Part shown: in pieces, positions 58,702 through 64,000 of the stretch
Position numbering within the stretch: position 1 is the first letter of the stretch
Layout of the letters: every line of letters starts with the position of its first letter
Assembly (NCBI GenBank): GCA_023374025.1
Contig: SIJG01000132.1
Span: 1 to 64,000, forward strand
Reading direction: 5' to 3'
Length of the DNA: 64,000 bases
Origin: Heterodera schachtii
Lineage: Eukaryota; Nematoda; Chromadorea; Rhabditida; Heteroderidae
Translations under genes and position numbers: made by a program
Notes under the pieces: generated by a model
The model's database searches: none
What the model saw: the letters and a program-made list of their open reading frames with translations, nothing else
Told to the model about the DNA's origin: nothing

Positions 58702-59769
58702 CTATCTGCTTGGTTCCATTTTCAATTTAAATTTTTTGAACCTTCGAAATATTTTCTTCAAGGTGGTTTTCAACGGCATTGGCTTTCCCGTGGTAATTTT
58801 GGTGGTTGAGGAACGCGGTGGAAACCACGACGGAATTGTCATATTTTCGTTGGTCATATTGCCGCCAAGCCCACCAAATGCACAACGGCATTCGTAATTT
58901 TTGTGCTTGTTTGTGGACAACTTTTCCGTAATTGCCGTACAATTATCGCTTTCCATACAACCCCAAGCCATGATGCCTTCTTTACTGTCAGCTGAAAAAA
59001 TGGCAAAATGCCAAAAATGAGGGGTTCGGCGAAATTGGCCAAAATTAAATGCCGGGAAATTATTCAGAAACAATTTAATCCCATATTTTCATCCAATGAG
59101 TCAAAAATTTATGTTTAAAAATTTAGCTGATGGAATGGAAAATATATAATATTCAGTTAAATAATATGAAATCTTTTGTAGTTATGAGCAGTTTCAAGGT
59201 TTTATAATTTATTTGGAAACCCATTAAATACCGTATTTTCTCTAATTACAATATATGCCCGTGCATATTATTTTTCAACTTCCTCAGAAAGTGAGAGATA
59301 ATTAGAGACGGGCATATAATTAGAGAAAACACGGTATTTGTTTAAATATTCTTCAAATATTTTAAGTATTTGTTTAAATATTCTTCAAATATTTTAAGTA
59401 TTTGTTTAAATATTCTTCAAATATTTTAAGTATTTGTTTAAATATTTAAAAATATTTTTTTGCTAATTGTTTAATTTTTTAAATATTTTGTGAAGTATTT
59501 GTTTAAATATTTTGTTAATTGTTTAATATTTTGTTAATTCTTTAAGTATTTTGTATGTTTAATATTTTTAAATATTTTGTTGTATTTTTTAAATATTTTT
59601 AATCATTTATTAAGTATTTGTTTAAATATATTTTTTTATTACTTAATTCCAACCATTTTACCTGTCTTGCAATTTGCGATAAAGCAGTACCGATCTTCTG
59701 GGGCACATTCAAGATCTTTCACGATGCCATAGCCTTTGTAATCGTATGCTCCCCGCAAGCAGAACAAAT
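58702..59769 (-). CDS. Second cysteine module of the A3 locus
   Basis: Minus-strand exons 59769-59662 (108 bp, Cys-a) and 58991-58702 (Cys-b) join in phase 1. Cysteine positions match A1 and A2 (L-E-C-A-P-E-D-R-Y-C-F-I-A-N-C; A-W-G-C, D-N-C-T, E-C-R-C). The Cys-b exon runs on past the A1/A2 stop into a Thr/Lys-rich basic tail (S-S-T-T-K-I-T-T-G-K, then F-R-R-F-K-K-F-K-L-K), so the A1/A2 ends may be shortened or the A3 end extended. A TA-flanked MITE (59231-59334) lies in the intron. Confidence 0.62.
59231..59334. mobile_element. TA-flanked MITE in the A3 intron
   Basis: CCGTATTTTCTCTAATTA ... TAATTAGAGAAAACACGG between TA dinucleotides, with a CTTCCTCAGAAAGTGAG core. Confidence 0.8.
59340..59630. 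repeat. Short tandem TATTTGTTTAAATATTCTTC repeat
   Basis: Four regular units of about 37 bp (TTTAAGTATTTGTTTAAAT), then degenerate AT-rich units, in the intron of the A3 second module. Confidence 0.75.
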
Positions 59770-59889
59770 CTTTTAAAAACTCGTTAAACTTAAAATTAGA
59801 AACGACCGAAAAAATATTTAATTTTTTCATAAAATAAATGTAAAATATTAATTTTATTTAATTGTTCTACAGATAATTTAATTGACAAA

Positions 59890-61302
59890 ATGTAATTATA
59901 TATATGAAAATTTCACATAATGATGGTTTATCCGTTGGTTTAGTCGTTGGTTCAGTCGGTTTTGGAGTCGTTGTAGTCGTTGTCGTCGTTGGCACTTCCG
60001 GGAGCTGTGCCGCCGGATCTCGGCATTGTTGCTGTAAGAGCACTGCCAATCAGTGAATGCGTACGACGGATTGCCAACTGAAAAATTTGGACACCTATTT
60101 TCTGGCAAAATAAATGCTATAACCCATTGACGAAGGAAGAAGCAATAATTTATGTAACGAGAAAAATTCATACCACAAAATTGAATATTATACCCAAGGG
60201 CGTAGCCAGGACCTTCGTTTCGGGGGGGGGGGGGGGGGACCCAACTCAAAAAGTCGATTCTTAGGGGTGTATTTTTCTTTTTTAGGACAATTTTTAGTGG
60301 TGTATTTTTGGTTTTTTGAAATCCCGAATTAGGGGTGTATTTTACAAAATTTTTCGCCAAAAAATTAATATTTTTTGCCATTTTGGCCTCCATTTTTCAA
60401 AAATATGGTAAAATGGGGGTCCGGCGGTGCCGATAGGCGCCGCCGGGAAAATTTTTGAGTATTTTAATGCAATTTTGTTAAGAAAATTGCTTAAAATTTC
60501 AAAAAAATTACTGAAAATTTTTTACTTTTTGGGTTTCGGGGGGGGGGGGGGGGGGCCGGGCCCCCTGGCCCCCCCCCCCCCTTATACCATAAATACAATT
60601 ATCAGGATGAGGCGCGGACAGAAAATCGCGCGGTAGTGTATTGCGGATAAAGTCCCGAGGATCGCACATTTAACAATTCAAAACCCATATTTTAGCTTTT
60701 TCTTAATCATTTCATCATTTTCATACACTAATTAATAACTTTAATTAAAAGCTAGATGAAGACACAAAAATTTGAGTGCAATATGCTAACAGCAGATTTT
60801 GTCCACTAAAAAATGCGCCTTGTGCTTCTCAAAAGCGCGTACAGTAAGACAATCTTTTTTTGTGCCTTTAAAAACCGTTGCGCATCGTGCAAGTAAAAAA
60901 AAAACCCGTGCTGTGGGTTCCATTCCATCTGTGTTATGCATTTATTTGCAAATAATAATTAATTAATTAATGCTAATTAATTATATCGCCAAAAATGTCT
61001 GTCCAAGAGAATAACTACATATTATTTTCAACCTTCAAATTAATTTACCAACAACACAAGGTGATCATCAGGCAAAAATACTGCTCGAACAGGCAATTTT
61101 TGGTGGTGCTTTCCTCCGCTGTTTTACGGTGTGTCTGTGCCTGAACACGGCCAACTTTGCATTTCAAATCTTTGTATGCTTAAAAATTTGGTTTTAAATT
61201 TTATTTAAAATAATAAATAATTTTACCAAAGCATTGGTCCAATCCAATCATGAAACAGCAAAGAATAATGCTCAATGCTCCAGCAGCAGTCCGTTGATCC
61301 AT
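59890..61302 (-). pseudogene. A3 first module, frameshifted and deleted
   Basis: Minus-strand exon 61302-61227 is an intact signal peptide (M-D-Q-R-T-A-A-G-A-L-S-I-I-L-C-C-F). Exon 61178-61049 is 130 bp instead of 129: an extra T in the ATCACC-TTGTG part shifts the frame before the donor. Exon 3 (acceptor near 60080) keeps G-N-P-S-Y-A-F-T-D-W-Q-C but has lost the segment with C-A-E-R and C-K-C by a deletion joining GCCGAG to CCGGCGGCACAG. The remaining A-A-Q-L-P-E-V-P frame runs into a T8-P-K-P tail. Two independent lesions make this a pseudogene. Confidence 0.7.
60195..60585. mobile_element. GGGCGTAGCCAGG element, second copy
   Basis: It carries AAGGGCGTAGCCAGGACC, poly-G runs at both sides, TTCTTAGGGGTGTATTTTTC and the GC hairpin CCGGCGGTGCCGATAGGCGC near 60421. 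It is inserted in the A3 intron. Confidence 0.65.
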
Positions 61303-62387
61303 GTGATAATTATAATTTATTTTTCTTGATAAAATTTTTGGTTTAAAAATTGTCCTTATTAGAAAAAAACTTTAAAATATTTAATAATTTCATTTAAAAT
61401 TGAAATTTAACCAAATAATGTTTTTTTGATTAAATTATTATGTGTTAGCTACCTAAAAAAATAATAAAAATTATATATTTGCCTATTTAATGGCTATTTT
61501 GCGATTTTTTCTTTCTTCCTTTTTAGGTGCCAATTTCGCGATTTTTTGTGATTAAAATATATTTTTAGATTTATTAAATTTTTACTTTTTAGAAAAATAA
61601 TTGTACATAAAACTGTAATTGAAAAACAAATGAAATGAATTCCCATTGCATATAAATTAAGCTAATGTAAAAATACGAATTTTGCTTCACCCATTTGGAA
61701 GCTGTGTGAGTCAATGTGATTAAATAAATTTGTTCTTTTCTAATAGCAAAAATGAAATGACTCAGCGGAATATTGTTTTATGTATATTTGTTAATTCGTT
61801 TAAATTGCATCATTTTTTCAAAAAATAAATAATTTAATAAACTATTTTAAACATAGAATTTTAAAGCCAGCAAAAAACTAAGAAAGATATTAAGCTTTTT
61901 ACCGAATTTGAAGGACTCAGTTCTTTGGCATTCTTATAATCTCGACTCAATCTCATCTATTTTTCGCATTTCAATTATTCTGGACTCAATTCATTGGCAC
62001 TCCAATCACCGGTGTCAATCTCAGCAATTCCTCGGCATTTCAATCATTGGGACTCAGTTCTTCAGTGTTCGAATCACTGGATACAACCGAACAGATCAGC
62101 AGCAATGGCAGGCATCATATGGATTTAATTCTCATTAAAGCATTTGAATTTTTCACCCAAATTTTTCGTCTTTTTCTCTACAAGATTCAATTTTCAACCA
62201 TTATTCTGCATTTTAATGACATTTTCAGTTCAGGTTTTCAAATTGTAACTTAATTATCAGAAATAACATAATATATTTACAATTGTAATGAAATAACGAA
62301 ACATATGCATTTTTAGGATGAATTTTTAATTGTAAATTAATTACCAGAAAAACATTTTTTCGGTTATAATTTCGAATGTGTTTTTAC
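61303..62387. other. Upstream of A3 and satellite remnant
   Basis: 61908-62138 has a Ser-rich plus-strand frame (N-L-S-N-S-S-A-F-Q-S-L-G-L-S-S) that might be an exon or a short CTCAATT/GGCAT repeat. 62235-62350 holds a degenerate unit of the A-block satellite. Nothing else is supported. Confidence 0.4.
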
Positions 62388-62529
62388 TTGGAATAATACG
62401 AGAAAATGGAGGACGCCTCGGAGTAGGAGGAGGCGCGGTGCTGTTGCAGCGTGTGGTGGTGGTTGTCCGTGCCGGAACCGCCGCCCAAATGAGTACCACC
62501 AGCGGCACCGCCACCGCCATTGAAACGAC
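62388..62529 (-). CDS. Candidate Gly/His/Ser-rich exon
   Basis: A GC-rich stretch bounded by GCCGCACAG and AA|GTAAAA. On the minus strand one frame reads G-R-F-N-G-G-G-G-A-A-G-G-T-H-L-G-G-G, then D-N-H-H-H-T-L-Q-Q-H-R-A-S-S-Y-S-E-A-S-S-I. Base composition and borders look exonic. No partner exons were found and the family is unknown. Confidence 0.4.
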
Positions 62530-62709
62530 CTGTGCGGCATTCAAAATCATTATTTTGCATAATTTTTTTTTTGAAGAGGGCAATGGAAGGGGGGGGGCAT
62601 GTGGTTTTAAAATTTTAGCGGGTTGGTCGAAGCCGGAACCCCGACCGCGTATGGTCCTGAAACTTCTGCTTTTTAGGCCGGTTTTTCCCGTAAAGTTCAG
62701 GTCATGACC

Positions 62710-62970
62710 GTGTCGCGACATTTGCGGCTATGTCTAAAATTGGGTTCAAAATTATGTTTTTTCAATCCCTGATCCCCGAAACAGCCATAAATAAGTTGAT
62801 TTAAAGTGATTGTAGCCGATCATTTGATCTTCAATGGTTTTTTGAAAAAATCATTAAATATTCAAACAACATAATTAGTGCTCCTAATAAACTAGAAGAC
62901 CGTGTTTTCGTCTATCAGGGCTTGAAAAAAATCAACTTTGAATTTTGGACATAGTCGCAAATGTCGGGGC
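62710..62970. repeat. Inverted repeat
   Basis: CATTTGCGGCTATGTCTAAA near 62720 is mirrored by TTTGGACATAGTCGCAAATG near 62943. Probable hairpin element. Confidence 0.6.
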
Positions 62971-63269
62971 TACATCAGGACCAGCAGGCCAATAAGATTT
63001 TTTTGTCGTATTTTCATAAAATTTCCCCAAAAAGAGCAATATTGGTTAATAAGGGGTTGTATAACAAAAAATTGCCCGAAAAACCAATTTCTTGACAGAA
63101 AACAATGCAACGTCCAACTCAGTCCCACGAGGGGCCAACCCAAAAACTGGGATTTCCTCAAACCGACCATTTAAATAAAATTTCCCCAGTTTTCATGACT
63201 TTTCGGTACTGTCACTGTTTTTGGGTCGGGATTCAATAATAATTAAATTTAAACTTTAATATGCAATTT

Positions 63270-63940
63270 TGTATTTAATAATTGAAGAGCAGAATTGTCT
63301 AGATTATTCATTAATAATATTTATCTTTATTAATTGTAAATATCTTAATAATATTTGATCTTTAACAAATTAAAAAGAATGTTCAGGAAGGAGTATTAAC
63401 AGGCACCGCCGGCCTATTGCTGAAATTATTTTAATTTCCATGATATCAGCCGGGGCTGGATCGTTTTACTAGGAATTGCGAGAGCCTCTGTTCTCGATTT
63501 TCGACTCAAGAAATTTCTCGGCTTTTTCGGTTCTCGGTCTCGCGTTTTTAGTCTCAGAAACAGAGAAAAATTAAATCAGAAAACAAATAGAAGGATATTT
63601 AAGAAAGCAGTTGAGGTGCGATTTTAAAAAAGCATCCGCAAAAGAATGTGAATGAATTGAGCTGATCTGATCAGGTGGGACTGATCGATGCCATTGGAAA
63701 ATGTTTCCATTCCCATTTTTTGGATGGGATTTTCGGGTTCAAATTCTCTCCCATTTTCAAGTGCTTTTGCCCCCCGTTTAACAATTTTTTGGCGACTATT
63801 TTTGTGGATCGTTTCAATTTTTTTAGAATTAAATATTTGCCGGCTATATTTTTTAAATGGCTTGGCTTTAAATTTTGGTACTTTTCCATTATGCGGCCGC
63901 ACCCCAAATTGTTTTCTTGGAGAAATTTTCTAGTCATTTC
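63270..63940. repeat. Dispersed repeat, direct copy of 18310-18950
   Basis: Shares GAGCAGAATTGTCTAGATTA, AACAGGCACCGCCGGCC and GCCATTGGAAAAYRTTTCC with 18310-18950, and in inverse orientation with 24420-25010. Shorter copies lie at 720-880 and 13380-13800. It includes a TCTCGG-type remnant. Frames inside are not conserved as protein. Confidence 0.8.
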
Positions 63941-64000
63941 ATTAAACTATGCTGGTAAAGGTTTACGAAATTGTGGACCATTTTGACTATATTTGTCAAT

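Noticed and set aside
61908..62138. 76-residue plus-strand frame
   Set aside because: Another frame looks Ser-rich, but short CTCAATT/GGCAT repeats and lack of splice borders leave no basis for a gene call.

Overview
The window is eukaryotic DNA, very AT-rich, with short exons, U-rich 3' splice sites of the TTTTCAG / TTTAAG type, small secreted cysteine-rich proteins, and dense miniature transposons. This combination fits a nematode. I cannot place it to species; a tylenchid-like parasitic nematode is only a guess. There are no bacterial features, and almost all long open frames are artefacts of tandem repeats.

I rebuilt the genes by matching intron phase between paralogous copies. Two related secreted gene types recur. 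Type A is a signal-peptide exon, a 'Cys-a' exon (pattern C-K-x-G ... C ... [YF]-C-x4-C) and a 'Cys-b' exon (W-x-C ... C ... C-x-C), followed by a second a/b exon pair without its own signal exon and a short basic exon. Type B/C has seven exons: signal peptide, glycine-zipper membrane-like segment, CC-motif cysteine exon, Thr/Pro linker, short aromatic exon, Cys-a, Cys-b. The a/b pair looks like a nematode ET-module or Ly-6-like disulfide domain (inference).

Layout: 1-0.57 kb satellite; 1.4-4.9 kb A1 (+); 6.4-13.15 kb B1 (+, broken by a 4-bp duplication). Then comes a large palindrome, left arm about 13.9-19.70 kb and right arm 23.65-30.72 kb, each arm carrying one near-identical copy of a third secreted gene (P). 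Its unique spacer holds a minus-strand C2H2 zinc-finger gene and an acidic coiled/transmembrane protein. Next are 32.9-37.5 kb C (+, the best preserved seven-exon gene); 38.6-41.6 kb a foldback element built of a 15-17-bp minisatellite; 41.9-43.1 kb a higher-order satellite; 43.8-47.9 kb A2 (+); 50.8-55.6 kb B2 (+, nonsense codon in the last exon); 57.6-61.3 kb A3 (-, broken). A1-B1 with its satellite and A2-B2 with its satellite are two copies of one segmental duplication of about 13 kb.

The most distinctive signal is the mobile DNA. At least eight elements have perfect or near-perfect 8-bp target duplications and hAT-like tips (TAGGG, CAGGG, TAGAG). Most of these families are filled inward from the tips with a different GC-rich short tandem repeat. 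A second group of long-hairpin elements (9-bp duplication in one case) repeatedly reuses a core like GGGCTATCGAATGAT, and one of them sits inside a coding exon. Reciprocal empty sites between the segmental copies and between the palindrome arms let the insertions be ordered in time.
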